Of a stretch of 25,548 nucleotides of DNA, positions 15,701 through 23,074 are shown piece by piece (positions within the stretch are counted from its first letter, which is position 1; the number at the start of each line of letters is the position of its first letter). The notes under the pieces were generated by a model. It was given only the letters and a program-made list of their open reading frames with translations, was not told where the DNA came from and ran no database searches. Made by a program: the position numbers and the translations under genes. The DNA is from DATLYB01 sp964502525 (GTDB taxonomy: Bacteria; Bacteroidota; Bacteroidia; Chitinophagales; CAIOSU01): NCBI GenBank assembly GCA_964502525.1, contig CAZCXH010000061.1, positions 1 to 25,548 of the forward strand. Reading direction: 5' to 3'.

Positions 15701-16208
15701 TGCGGTATTGCGCTGCTCCGGTTTTTATCCATGCTCCATTGTTGATGCTGTAATAAACCTCACCATACGCGGTGGGCGAGCCATCACTTATATAGAAAAA
15801 AGCGAGAATCACATCCGTCAGGCCTTTTGTGCAATATCCCTGACGGGTGTAGGCGAATCTGTCTGAAGTAATGGTGGGATTATAGTTTGCATTTGACACA
15901 CCGGAGGCGACTGCGGCTTCATCGTGTATATGCAAATAGGTACTGTATGGAGCGCGGTTGATGGTGCCGATGATGATGCCCGCGCTGGCGCTGTCCTGCC
16001 TCGTGGTGTTGGGATAAATGCCGCCACCGTCATATTCATTGTTGATAATCCATGTGTTCGTACCGGAAGTTGCTCCAGGTCCCGCTGTTCCGGTGTCGAA
16101 TGCGAAAGTATTTGAGGTCAGTTCGAAATCTTCGGCAAGCAACAGAACTTGCTGCGCGGACACACCTGTTGCTAATGACAGCAGGAAAATAGTGATAGTC
16201 CCCTTCAT
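12732..16208 (-). CDS. T9SS-secreted giant protein with a nested domain and type B C-terminal sorting domain
   Basis: This 1158-residue protein opens with signal peptide MKGTITIFLLSLATGVSAQ. Residues about 22-235 look like a jelly-roll or adhesion-type beta-sandwich (AEDFELTSNTFAFDTG... with FSLDEIFVV). Repeated Ig-like modules follow, each with one or two cysteines (for example PDTVCAKSAIDVPF and GPSEVCKGDTFTYSV). Near 760 an Ig-like module starts (DTVICEGKTVTLTASNEG), is interrupted by about 160 residues of another beta-sandwich (NGNMFNLLAINEVTIQSFDV onward), and resumes near 940 (NYLWNTGDETSGITVTPDT). Residues about 1062-1158 form the type B CTD (AFTPNSDGKNDYF, FNRWGEQVYY, GWNGTHNGK, GNVTLIR). 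It is probably an adhesin or matrix protein exported by T9SS; its ligand is unknown. Confidence 0.9.
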   Translation of the reverse strand: MKGTITIFLLSLATGVSAQQVLLLAEDFELTSNTFAFDTGTAGPGATSGTNTWIINNEYDGGGIYPNTTRQDSASAGIIIGTINRAPYSTYLHIHDEAAVASGVSNANYNPTITSDRFAYTRQGYCTKGLTDVILAFFYISDGSPTAYGEVYYSINNGAWIKTGAAQYRSTVRWEYVEITDPVFEDVEDIRFGFRWVNDAGSPPGTISFSLDEIFVVASYDALTGAQLSITDVSPNPVCQQNVAGVFWSLSQPLCDGRYNIELSDGTGSFGNPVSLGFFTIDNLATSGGIGVLIPAASPPGTCYKIRINRIDPPIFLGIASLCFEVIECPNSINTLPALVTTDPDTVCAKSAIDVPFYSYGVFNDGNTYTAQLSDAQGRFTVYDSSTVPPTPINVFTVINSKPDKVTYDPSFNPGAPGMVSGLVPSTVPEGCNYYIRVVASNPPTIGTPAGPFCIKHCDITSNKTIDLKYCITDTTGVVDTILVDINEWDTSANYSSGNHFIVELISMKPPFTIVNTGGLGVEIDSASGTMIITIPNHIDLAALGILPGVYYMRIIADSSSTPWNMNGTIIRITIGAPADIPSRLVPDKTQYCSTEIATLTVTPYNQESQYQVLSQNLNNGSPFTLPGPYLFTTFTGFDEPYEITFRLREINYGCFGLYSPITKILVLVEPDVNITGPSEVCKGDTFTYSVPFFALTFYSWTLDWGTIVDTANNEITIVFDSVGANAIHIYAVNECGIRESTLPIDVFSIVDVDAGNDTVICEGKTVTLTASNEGFNRTLTTGLDTSVFKRNGNMFNLLAINEVTIQSFDVNLAHAAGTSAGISIYYKTSSYVGSEYIPSDWTLVGSATSVLSSGPGNATPVPIPVNITIPAGSAYGFYITATNGSNFYSTLGTPNPVARDASLEFYKGTANQYPFGVPFSAGRIWSGRIHYRTFSGINYLWNTGDETSGITVTPDTTSLYSVYVSDSNGCGDADNVLVTLNPLPPVDAGMDDTVCLGKESQLTATGADIYLWSPENGLSDPNIPNPVLAPSATQTYLLAGTDSATGCVNYDTVTISIGGCEIVIPQAFTPNSDGKNDYFTVFGDNFDTYEIRIFNRWGEQVYYSNNVSELSRGDLTKGWNGTHNGKQQDMGVYVYYIKAGIGSAPPVERKGNVTLIR

Positions 16209-16447
16209 GAATGAATCCTGAAAAATAAGAAATTAATGAGAGATGGGAAACAGGAACTGAAGCATCTCCGCTAAAATTCGTTTCTGATCGCGGATTAGAT
16301 GCCTGATTTTGTTGATGACTACTGTGTCGCACAGGAACCCCTTTCAATAAAACATGAAATGATGTATGTCATGGCTTTTTTTGCCATAGCTTTCTTGTTT
16401 TGCAAGGCAATTGTCCATCAAGCAGGCAAAAAAGGAGATTCTTCAGA

Positions 16448-17425
16448 ATGTCAGGGAAAAAAATTTTTGTTTCCGGTGCGTGCGGATATATCGGCAGCCT
16501 CGTCATTAAAGAGCTTGCCGGAAACAGAAAGAATGTTGTAGCGATTGTTGCCCATGACGTGAAGTTTGTGCCTGAAGAGCACCGCGCAGCAGGAGTGCAT
16601 TATCTGCAGGGGGATATCCGCGACAGCGGAATCGCTGAAGTTATCCGGCAATTTGAAATTGACACGGTGGTGCACCTCGTTTCGATTGTAACGCCCGGCA
16701 AAAAACACGACCGCGATTTTGAACATTCGGTGGACGTGCTTGGCACGGAAAACCTGTTGCAGGCGTGTGTGCGGCATGGCGTGAAAAAGTTCATCATCAC
16801 AAGCAGCGGTGCAGCGTACGGCTATCACAAAGATAATCCGGCATGGCTCGCTGAAACCGATGCGCTGCGCGGCAACTATGAGTTTCCTTATTCATGGCAC
16901 AAACGTTTGGTTGAAGAAATGATGGCGGGCTTTCGCAAACAGCATCCTGAATTGAAACAACTCGTGCTGAGACCGGGAACCGTGCTTGGAAAAAATACGG
17001 ACAATCAAATCACCGATTTGTTCAAAAAGCGGTTTGTGCTTGGTGTTTGCGGAGCAGAAATTCCGTTTGTGTTTATCTGGGACGAGGATGTGGTGGAAAT
17101 TATTCTCAAAGGAATTCATGAAGAAAATGAAGGTATTTATAACCTTGCCGGTGATGGCGCGGTAACGATGGGCGAAATAGCCAAGGCGCTCGGCAAGCCT
17201 TATATCCGTATTCCTGCATGGCTGCTCGAATCGGGATTGTTTGTGCTGCACCTGCTGGGCTTGAGTCAGTACGACTCGAATCAAATCAATTTCCTGCGCT
17301 ACCGCCCCGTGCTGAGCAACAAAAAGCTGAAGGAAGAATTTTATGTTCCGGAATTTTCAAGCAGGGAAGTGTTTGATTTTTATTTGAACGCTAATGCGAA
17401 AGCGCTTAAGCGAATGAAGAAGTGA
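16448..17425 (+). CDS. NAD(P)-dependent extended SDR (epimerase/dehydratase or 3-beta-HSD-like)
   Basis: The 325-residue protein starts at the ATG at 16448, which has one of the few clear Shine-Dalgarno sequences here (AAAGGAG, 16431-16437, 10 nt upstream). The open frame extends upstream to 16400, but that part does not look coding. The Rossmann motif GACGYIG lies at residues 10-16, ITSSGAAYG supplies the active-site Ser near 120, and Tyr148/Lys152 form the YxxxK pair. The C-terminal half (about 165-325) is the variable substrate domain with LRPGTVLGKNTDNQI. The family covers sugar-nucleotide epimerases, hydroxysteroid dehydrogenases and others, and the substrate cannot be read from the sequence. 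It is 85 bp upstream of the ThDP enzyme gene in the same direction. The function may belong with the nearby SDR and GMC oxidoreductase. Confidence 0.85.
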   Translation: MSGKKIFVSGACGYIGSLVIKELAGNRKNVVAIVAHDVKFVPEEHRAAGVHYLQGDIRDSGIAEVIRQFEIDTVVHLVSIVTPGKKHDRDFEHSVDVLGTENLLQACVRHGVKKFIITSSGAAYGYHKDNPAWLAETDALRGNYEFPYSWHKRLVEEMMAGFRKQHPELKQLVLRPGTVLGKNTDNQITDLFKKRFVLGVCGAEIPFVFIWDEDVVEIILKGIHEENEGIYNLAGDGAVTMGEIAKALGKPYIRIPAWLLESGLFVLHLLGLSQYDSNQINFLRYRPVLSNKKLKEEFYVPEFSSREVFDFYLNANAKALKRMKK

Positions 17426-17510
17426 GCACATGGAACTGTAACGGTAAAAACCTGAACCCAAAACTTTAAGTACTTTAGGCGTTTGAAATTCAACACAAAA
17501 AAACTAAAAT

Positions 17511-19259
17511 ATGACAGGCGGTGAAGCAATTGTGAAGATGCTGAAAAACGAAGGAGTAACAACGGTATTCGGCATTATTGACGGAACATATTTCGGGCTG
17601 TATTCCAGTTTTGAGAAATACGGCATCCGGCTGATAACGCCCCGCCACGAAACCAGTGCGGTACACATGGCTGGCGCCTATGCGCGGCTCACCGGCAAGT
17701 TGGGCGTGTGCATCGCAAGCAACGGACCGGGAGTAGCCAACGCGCTGCCAGGCGTGGCGGTGGAAAACACGGAAGGGAACAGAGTGCTGCTCATTACGAG
17801 TGCGCGGAGAAACCCCATCATCTATCCGAACCGCGGGGGAACGTATCAATGCTTTGACCAGGTGGGCGTGATAAAGCCGATGGCAAAATACAGCGAAGCC
17901 GTCAGCATTCCGGAGCGTATTCCGGAAATCATGAAGCAGGCTTTCCGCATGAGTTACAAGGGGCGTCCGGGCGTGGTGCATGTGGACGTACCGGAAAATT
18001 ATATGAACGGAAAATTTGATTTGGAAGAATCGGTTTTTACCGCGCCCACGCGCTATCGCAGAACAGAACCTATTTCCGCTTCCAGAGAACAAATCCGGAA
18101 AGCAGCTCAAATGCTCACCGAGGCAAGGTTTCCGGTAATCCATGCCGGCAGCGGTATCATTCACAGCGGAGCGTTTGACGAATTAAAAAACATAGCGGAT
18201 ATCCAGCATATCCCTGTAACCACCAGCTGGGGCGCGCGCGGGGCGTTGTGCGAATCCAGCGCCCTTTCCATCCCGATGATTTATGTGGAACTGAACAACG
18301 AAATCCGCAGCGATGCCGACCTCATCCTCACGCTCGGCTCGCGCATCGGTGAAACGGACTGGTGGGGCAAGATGCCCAACTGGGGCAATCCGGCTGAACA
18401 GAAAATGATTCAGGTGGATATTGATGACGAGTTCCTGGGAAGAAACAAGCCGGTGGATTTGGCAATCTTCAGCGATGTGAAAACATTTTTGCGCGATTTG
18501 TTTGAAGAATTAAAAAACGGCAGCTACAAACCCGGCATTGATTTGCGGAAATCAAAACTGTCAGGCTACCTCAAAGAGAGAGATAAGCAGCGCGCAAAAT
18601 TTGACGAGCATTTGAAAGATAAATCCGCACCGATGAACACGGCACACGTTCCAACCGCCTGTAAAAAAGTTTTCGGCAATGAAGCCATTGCGGTGTTTGA
18701 TGGCGGCAACACTGCGGTGTGGGGTATGTTCTTTTACAAATGCATGCATCCCGGCACAGGCATCTCCACACCCAAGATGGGCATGCTCGGAGCGGGTGTG
18801 AGCCAGGCGCTGGGCGCGGCAGCGGCTTTTCCCGAACGGCAGGTGTATTGCATCATCGGTGATGGCGCCATGGGATTTCATCCGCAGGAAATCGAAACTG
18901 CGGTGCGCAACAAACTAAAAGTTGTTTATCTCGTGGTGGCTGACAAGCAGTGGGGCATGGTGAAAATGAATCAGCAGTTTGCGCTGAAGCCGATAAAAAC
19001 GCTCATCATGAAATCGCTTTCCGAAGAAGAAACCATCAATGCCGACCTCGGTGAAATCGCGTGGGATAAGCTGGCTGAAAGCATGGGCGCGCATGGTGAG
19101 CGTGTTGCCAACCCTGAAAAACTGGAAGGTGCTATTCAGCGGTGCATTGATTCGCAAAAATGTTCGGTGATTCATGTGGACGTAAACCCGGTGAAGCACA
19201 TGTGGGCGCCCTCGCTGATGCAGTTCAAAAAGATGCACGAGGAGCCGAAGGGGAAATGA
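17511..19259 (+). CDS. ThDP-dependent enzyme, acetolactate synthase-like superfamily
   Basis: This 582-residue protein has the three-domain layout of the pyruvate oxidase/acetolactate synthase superfamily. The N-terminal Pyr domain carries the cofactor-activating Glu47 in RHETSAVHMAGAYAR and the SNGPGVANALPG loop. A central domain covers about 195-340. The C-terminal PP domain has GDG at 450-452 (GDGAMGFHPQEIETAVRNK). At the second metal-ligand position, 27 residues on, Asp478 (VVADKQWGM) replaces the usual Asn of the NN motif. Real acetolactate synthases keep Asn there, so biosynthetic IlvB is unlikely. The tail KHMWAPSLMQFKKMHEEPKGK may be subfamily-specific. Decarboxylase, carboligase or acyl-CoA lyase roles are all possible. 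The stop is one nucleotide from that of the convergent SDR gene. Confidence 0.88.
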   Translation: MTGGEAIVKMLKNEGVTTVFGIIDGTYFGLYSSFEKYGIRLITPRHETSAVHMAGAYARLTGKLGVCIASNGPGVANALPGVAVENTEGNRVLLITSARRNPIIYPNRGGTYQCFDQVGVIKPMAKYSEAVSIPERIPEIMKQAFRMSYKGRPGVVHVDVPENYMNGKFDLEESVFTAPTRYRRTEPISASREQIRKAAQMLTEARFPVIHAGSGIIHSGAFDELKNIADIQHIPVTTSWGARGALCESSALSIPMIYVELNNEIRSDADLILTLGSRIGETDWWGKMPNWGNPAEQKMIQVDIDDEFLGRNKPVDLAIFSDVKTFLRDLFEELKNGSYKPGIDLRKSKLSGYLKERDKQRAKFDEHLKDKSAPMNTAHVPTACKKVFGNEAIAVFDGGNTAVWGMFFYKCMHPGTGISTPKMGMLGAGVSQALGAAAAFPERQVYCIIGDGAMGFHPQEIETAVRNKLKVVYLVVADKQWGMVKMNQQFALKPIKTLIMKSLSEEETINADLGEIAWDKLAESMGAHGERVANPEKLEGAIQRCIDSQKCSVIHVDVNPVKHMWAPSLMQFKKMHEEPKGK

Positions 19260-19260
19260 G

Positions 19261-20004
19261 TCAGTCTTTTGCCAGACCGAGATAATCCCTTTTCATAAAG
19301 TGTTTGTAAAAGCCGCGCGGCAGGTGATACAGTATTCTTGAAATCAGCATCAGCGGAAACGGAAAAACAAATAATCCTTTCCGTTTAATGATGGCGTCAT
19401 AAATCAACTGCACCGCTTTTTCCTGCTGCATCAGGAAAGGCATTTTGTGCCTGTTGTTTTTCGTGAGGGGCGTGTCAATGAAGCCCGGAGCGATGGTGGT
19501 AACCTTGATGCCGTAGTGATGCAAATCAATCTCAAGCGACTCGCACAGGTTGATGACAGCGGATTTTGAAGCGCCATAAATGGCAGTGCCCGGCAGTCCG
19601 ATGGTTCCGGCAATGGAACCCATTGCCACCAATTGCCCGCTGCTCTGCTTTTTCATGATTGCAATGGCCGGTTCGAAGGTGTTCAACGCGCCAATCACAT
19701 TGACTTCAATCACTTTTCTTCCCAAGTCAAAATCCGGAATTTTCGCCTTGGGCATGGAGATGCCTGCGTTCGCCACTACGATATCCAGACTTCCATGCGA
19801 GGCAAAGTCACGGATGGCGCCTGCGAGATTTTCTTTATCGAGAACATCCGCGCAGTAATAAGTTATTCCCTCCGGCAATTTCTTTTCCGCCTCAGCCTTG
19901 TCGGCAATATCGCAAACCCCCACGCGGTAACCGCTTCGGTGAAACATCTGCGATAAGGCATTACCCAATCCCGACAAGCCGCCTGTAATAAATATACTCT
20001 TCAT
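19261..20004 (-). CDS. Classical short-chain dehydrogenase/reductase
   Basis: The 247-residue protein is a complete classical SDR. It shows the cofactor motif TGGLSGLG (7-14), NAG (79-81, NNAG-like), Ser130 in MGSIAG, Tyr143 and Lys147 in YGASK, and PGFIDTPLT after the active site. Asp32 after the second strand (VGVCDIAD) suggests preference for NAD(H). The C-terminus (about 205-240) contains a hydrophobic, basic stretch (LFVFPFPLMLISRILYHLP), consistent with membrane association and lipid-like substrates. It lies 62 bp downstream of modC on the same strand, so it may be read through from the mod operon, but it has no functional link with molybdate. Confidence 0.9.
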   Translation of the reverse strand: MKSIFITGGLSGLGNALSQMFHRSGYRVGVCDIADKAEAEKKLPEGITYYCADVLDKENLAGAIRDFASHGSLDIVVANAGISMPKAKIPDFDLGRKVIEVNVIGALNTFEPAIAIMKKQSSGQLVAMGSIAGTIGLPGTAIYGASKSAVINLCESLEIDLHHYGIKVTTIAPGFIDTPLTKNNRHKMPFLMQQEKAVQLIYDAIIKRKGLFVFPFPLMLISRILYHLPRGFYKHFMKRDYLGLAKD

Positions 20005-20066
20005 TCAATTTGAAAATCTAATATAGGAGACGATGAAGGTTCAAACAGGACATCCGGTTCAAGCGG

Positions 20067-20945
20067 TCAGAGCGTTATCTTTTGAATAATCGGGTTAAAG
20101 GCTTTGGAAGCCACCAAAACTTTTAAACCGGGTTTCAGCTCGTTCACTTCTTCACCGGTAGCGATTACCTTCACGATACTATTTCCTGTTAAAACACTTA
20201 CGATATAAACCACATCGCTTTTTTCTATGGAAATGATTTCACCGGTGATTTTGAACTTGCTGCTGATTTTATCTTCCGAAAACACGTGTGCAGGGCTTCC
20301 TTCCTTTTTTATTTTTCCTTTTTCAAGAAAAATCACTTTATCCGACAGTTTAAATATTTCCGGCAGGTGATGGCTGACCAGTATCGTTGTGAGTTTGAAA
20401 TGCCGGTGTATTTTTAAAATATAATCCTGCAGCTTCTGGCGCATTTCATCGTCAAGCGCTGACAAAGGCTCATCAAGCAGAAGAATCTCAGGTTTGCGGA
20501 TGATGGCGCGCGCCAGCGCCACACGCTGTTTTTGCCCTCCCGAAATATGCTGCGGCTTGCTGTTTTGAAATGCCTGCAGTTCCATCATCTCCAGCAGTTC
20601 ACCGGCAGTTTTTCGGTCGTTGTTTTTTTGCAGCGCATATTCCAGATTTTCCCGCACGGTGAGATTCGGAAACAACGCGAAATCCTGAAAAACAAATCCC
20701 ACGGAGCGCTTCTGCACCGGAATATGAATTTTTGCAGCGGAGTTCTCCCATACTTTTCCGCCAACCTCTATTTCTGATTTTTCTGTTTCCGTAAGCCCTG
20801 CCAGAATGCGGAGCAGCGTTGTTTTACCCGCGCCTGAATTTCCATACACGGACAGAAACTGTCCCTGCTCCAGTTGAAAGGATACTTCCAATGGCATTAC
20901 ACCATCGGCAGTTTTCAAAATTTTCCGGGCAAAGAACTTAATCAT
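20067..20945 (-). CDS. modC: Molybdate ABC transporter ATP-binding protein ModC
   Basis: The 292-residue ATPase has Walker A GNSGAGKTT (35-43), Q-loop Gln87, signature ISGGQKQ (134-140), Walker B ILLLDEP (154-160) and H-loop His192. After residue about 225 there is a short TOBE-like domain (ITGEIISIEKSDVVYIVSVL...). At 292 residues it is shorter than E. coli ModC (352), which has a di-TOBE tail; the separate TOBE protein encoded in this operon may supply the missing capacity. The start overlaps the modB stop by 8 bp, showing translational coupling. The assignment to molybdate (or tungstate) rests on modA, modB and TOBE neighbours. Confidence 0.9.
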   Translation of the reverse strand: MIKFFARKILKTADGVMPLEVSFQLEQGQFLSVYGNSGAGKTTLLRILAGLTETEKSEIEVGGKVWENSAAKIHIPVQKRSVGFVFQDFALFPNLTVRENLEYALQKNNDRKTAGELLEMMELQAFQNSKPQHISGGQKQRVALARAIIRKPEILLLDEPLSALDDEMRQKLQDYILKIHRHFKLTTILVSHHLPEIFKLSDKVIFLEKGKIKKEGSPAHVFSEDKISSKFKITGEIISIEKSDVVYIVSVLTGNSIVKVIATGEEVNELKPGLKVLVASKAFNPIIQKITL

Positions 20946-21618
20946 TTAAAGGGTTGGCTTTGCTGAAGGAATGATTGAGCAGGTAAACTCCGAGCAGCGT
21001 GATGAAGGTAAACGCAAATAAAACTCCGGCATAGACATTCGCGTTGTGGTAATTCATGGACTGCACCTCATCGTAAATGGCGATGGAAACAACTTTCGTT
21101 TCACCCGGAATGCTGCCGCCTATCATCAGCACCACGCCAAATTCACCAATAGTATGCGCGAAGGTGAGCACAATGCCCGTGAGCAGCGATGGCTTGATGT
21201 TGGGCAGAAGTATTTTAAAAAGCGTTGTAATTTTTGATTTTCCTAATGTAAACGATGCTTCGCGGAGCGATGCCGGCAAATTTTTCAAGCCGGATTGCAG
21301 GGGATGAACCATGAACGGCATGCTGTACAGCACCGATGAAACGACTAAGCCCTCGAAGGTGAAAACAAGACGGGTGTCGAAGTGCCGGTCTAAAAAATTA
21401 CCAAACGCATTTTCAGGACTGAATGCAAGCAGCAGGTAAAATCCCAGTACGGTCGGAGGAAGAACCAGCGGCAGACTGACAATGGTCTCTACAACGGTTT
21501 TCATTTTGAAATCACTATAGGCAAGCCAGTAGCAGAGCGGCAGGGCGATGACAAACAGGATGCCGGTTGTGATGAGCGCCAGTTCGGCTGAAAGCCACAA
21601 AGGTTCTATGTCAATCAT
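20938..21618 (-). CDS. modB: Molybdate ABC transporter permease ModB
   Basis: The 226-residue membrane protein has five to six hydrophobic segments and the ABC permease EAA loop (LREASFTLGKSKITTLFKIL). The downstream segment FAHTIGEFGVVLMIGGSIPG is characteristic of ModB. It also has the family's LPLVLPPTVLGFYLL segment near residue 50. Length is normal for ModB. It overlaps the upstream TOBE gene by 8 bp and modC by 8 bp, giving a tightly coupled operon. Confidence 0.93.
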   Translation of the reverse strand: MIDIEPLWLSAELALITTGILFVIALPLCYWLAYSDFKMKTVVETIVSLPLVLPPTVLGFYLLLAFSPENAFGNFLDRHFDTRLVFTFEGLVVSSVLYSMPFMVHPLQSGLKNLPASLREASFTLGKSKITTLFKILLPNIKPSLLTGIVLTFAHTIGEFGVVLMIGGSIPGETKVVSIAIYDEVQSMNYHNANVYAGVLFAFTFITLLGVYLLNHSFSKANPLND

Positions 21619-22018
21619 GGGGCGATAAACTTATTTCGTTGGTTTTAATCAGCGCGGTTACCGCATCATTTTCTTGCAGCATCAATTGCCGGCATGCGTT
21701 GCCGGTGATAATGGAATAGAGATTATTGTCGCCCCAAACCAGGTGCAACTCGCAAAAAAGGACTCCTGTATTTATTGCTTTTATTTTACAAGGGATGCGG
21801 TTTTGCAGGCTGATATTTTCAACCGCGCCTTTGGCAATGCTGACCTCCGTTTCCTTAAAAAGCATGTTCACCCGGTTTCCGGTTTTCAGGTAGCCGGCTG
21901 TTTCCGGAGTGTCAATAACAACGGAAGTGAAAACAACATTATCGGGCGATTCCAGTTTTACAAGAGAGATGCCGTCATGCGTAAGGATTTCTTTTATGGT
22001 CGCTTCCAGTTTATTCAT
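21611..22018 (-). CDS. Stand-alone di-TOBE (Mop-type) molybdate-binding protein
   Basis: The 135-residue protein consists of two tandem TOBE/Mop-like modules. The first covers about residues 1-66 (MNKLEATIKEILTHDGISLV..., FKETEVSIAK). The second covers about 70-131 (SLQNRIPCKIKAINTG..., LYSIITGNACRQLMLQ, VTALIKTNEISL) and fits the Mop pattern well. Such proteins bind molybdate oligomerically and serve as storage or sensing modules. No DNA-binding helix-turn-helix is present, so it is not a full ModE. Its position between modA and modB (2 nt after the modA stop, 8-bp overlap with modB) and the short TOBE tail of ModC suggest it works with the transporter. Confidence 0.85.
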   Translation of the reverse strand: MNKLEATIKEILTHDGISLVKLESPDNVVFTSVVIDTPETAGYLKTGNRVNMLFKETEVSIAKGAVENISLQNRIPCKIKAINTGVLFCELHLVWGDNNLYSIITGNACRQLMLQENDAVTALIKTNEISLSPHD

Positions 22019-22020
22019 CG

Positions 22021-22788
22021 CTACTGTTCGTCATGTCCGTATCCGAAATGGGTCAATACCGCAACAGCTTTTTCTGAAGAGATAAATGTATAAAACTTTT
22101 CTGCAACGGGATGACTTTTTCCTTGTTTTAAAATAACGCATCCCTGCTCCAGCGGGCTGTAGCTTTCCTGCGGAAGGATATAAAATTTCCCGTTCTCCTG
22201 TTTCATCTTTGGCGAAAGCGCGTCTGACAAGGCGATGATTCCAATATCGGCAGCGCCAAAAGCGGCAAACTGTGCAGCCTGCGCAATGTTTTCACCATAA
22301 ACCAGTTTGTCTTTTATCTGTTCGTAAACATTGTAATACTTCATGCTTTCCACCGCTTTTGCCCCGTAAGGTGCAGTAGCGGGATTGGCGATGGATATCT
22401 TTTTAACGGAAGCATCCAGCAGCGTATTCATTTGTCTTGTACCAGGGTCAGTTTTTTTGCTCCATAAAACGATTTTCCCAATGGCATACATTTTAACGGA
22501 GGAAACCGCATATCCCGCGTCTTTTAATTTTTCGGGGTAATCCATATCAGCGGAAAAAAACATTTCGAAAGGCGCGCCATGTAAGATTTGCTCGTAAAAT
22601 TTGCCGGATGAACCGTAGATAACCTGAATGTTATCGCCCGGATTTAACTGCTCAAAGATGGTGATGAGCGAATCCATGGCATTTTTCATATTTGCCGCCA
22701 CGACAACGGATAGCTGCCGCTCATCCTGTTTTTTAAAACCTGAGAAAATAAAGGCTGATGCTATCAGTGCAGCAAGCGCTTTCTTCAT
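22021..22788 (-). CDS. modA: Molybdate ABC transporter substrate-binding protein ModA
   Basis: I start at 22788 (MKKALAALIASAFIFSGF), giving 255 residues. The frame is open upstream to 22896, but that part overlaps a hairpin-rich leader. The protein shows the ModA hallmarks: AANMKNAMDSL near residue 31, GSSGKFYEQILHGAPFEMFFSAD (59-81, split motif), TAPYGAKAVE, and GAADIGIIALSDAL. An Asn (33) replaces the Ser of E. coli ModA, as I recall for Azotobacter ModA2, and still fits oxyanion binding. The signal peptide ends FSGF where many Bacteroidota ModA proteins would have a lipobox Cys, so this one looks soluble in the periplasm. It is the first gene of the operon. Confidence 0.92.
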   Translation of the reverse strand: MKKALAALIASAFIFSGFKKQDERQLSVVVAANMKNAMDSLITIFEQLNPGDNIQVIYGSSGKFYEQILHGAPFEMFFSADMDYPEKLKDAGYAVSSVKMYAIGKIVLWSKKTDPGTRQMNTLLDASVKKISIANPATAPYGAKAVESMKYYNVYEQIKDKLVYGENIAQAAQFAAFGAADIGIIALSDALSPKMKQENGKFYILPQESYSPLEQGCVILKQGKSHPVAEKFYTFISSEKAVAVLTHFGYGHDEQ

Positions 22789-22878
22789 AACGAAGTATTC
22801 CGTTCGGATTAAAATTGAAAAAAATTTGCTTGAAAACAAATTGCCCAAACCCTGCTGCGAATTTCCTTTCTTTTCGGA

Positions 22879-22918
22879 ATATGCAGCATCGCCCACTCGC
22901 TTTTAAGGGCGACATATT
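22879..22918 (-). promoter_or_regulatory. Hairpin upstream of modA (possible operator or leader structure)
   Basis: AATATG (22879-22884) and CATATT (22913-22918) are perfect inverted arms, with an inner CGCCC/GGGCG pair (about 22890-22894 and 22907-22911). The structure lies 91-130 nt upstream of the modA ATG. It could be a regulator site or part of the mRNA leader. It does not match the E. coli ModE operator as I know it, and I do not see the conserved parts of the Moco riboswitch. The rest of 22789-23074 holds no convincing gene. Confidence 0.35.
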
Positions 22919-23074
22919 GATAGGTCATTGTGCAGGTTGGCGAAGAAAGGGTATGTTGCCGTGAGTTTCATGTCTATTGGCTTAAAAGCATTGAGGTGAA
23001 CAGGGTTGAATAGATGAGTTATTTTTCCACTTCTTTGCAAACTTCTTCGAACGGCTATCGGCTCATTTATCGCA

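Noticed and set aside
16299..16541. 80-codon plus ORF with a hydrophobic segment (MAFFAIAFLF) just before the extended SDR
   Set aside because: Only the middle is hydrophobic, it overlaps the SDR start out of frame, and the Shine-Dalgarno at 16431-16437 clearly serves the SDR. A tiny membrane peptide cannot be excluded.
17490..18164. 224-codon minus-strand ORF opposite the ThDP enzyme
   Set aside because: The ThDP motifs, including Glu47, are on the plus strand; the reverse product is Arg/His-rich with no recognisable fold.
22789..22896. N-terminal extension of modA
   Set aside because: The upstream residues lack coding character and would bury the signal peptide; MKKALAAL at 22788 is the sensible start.
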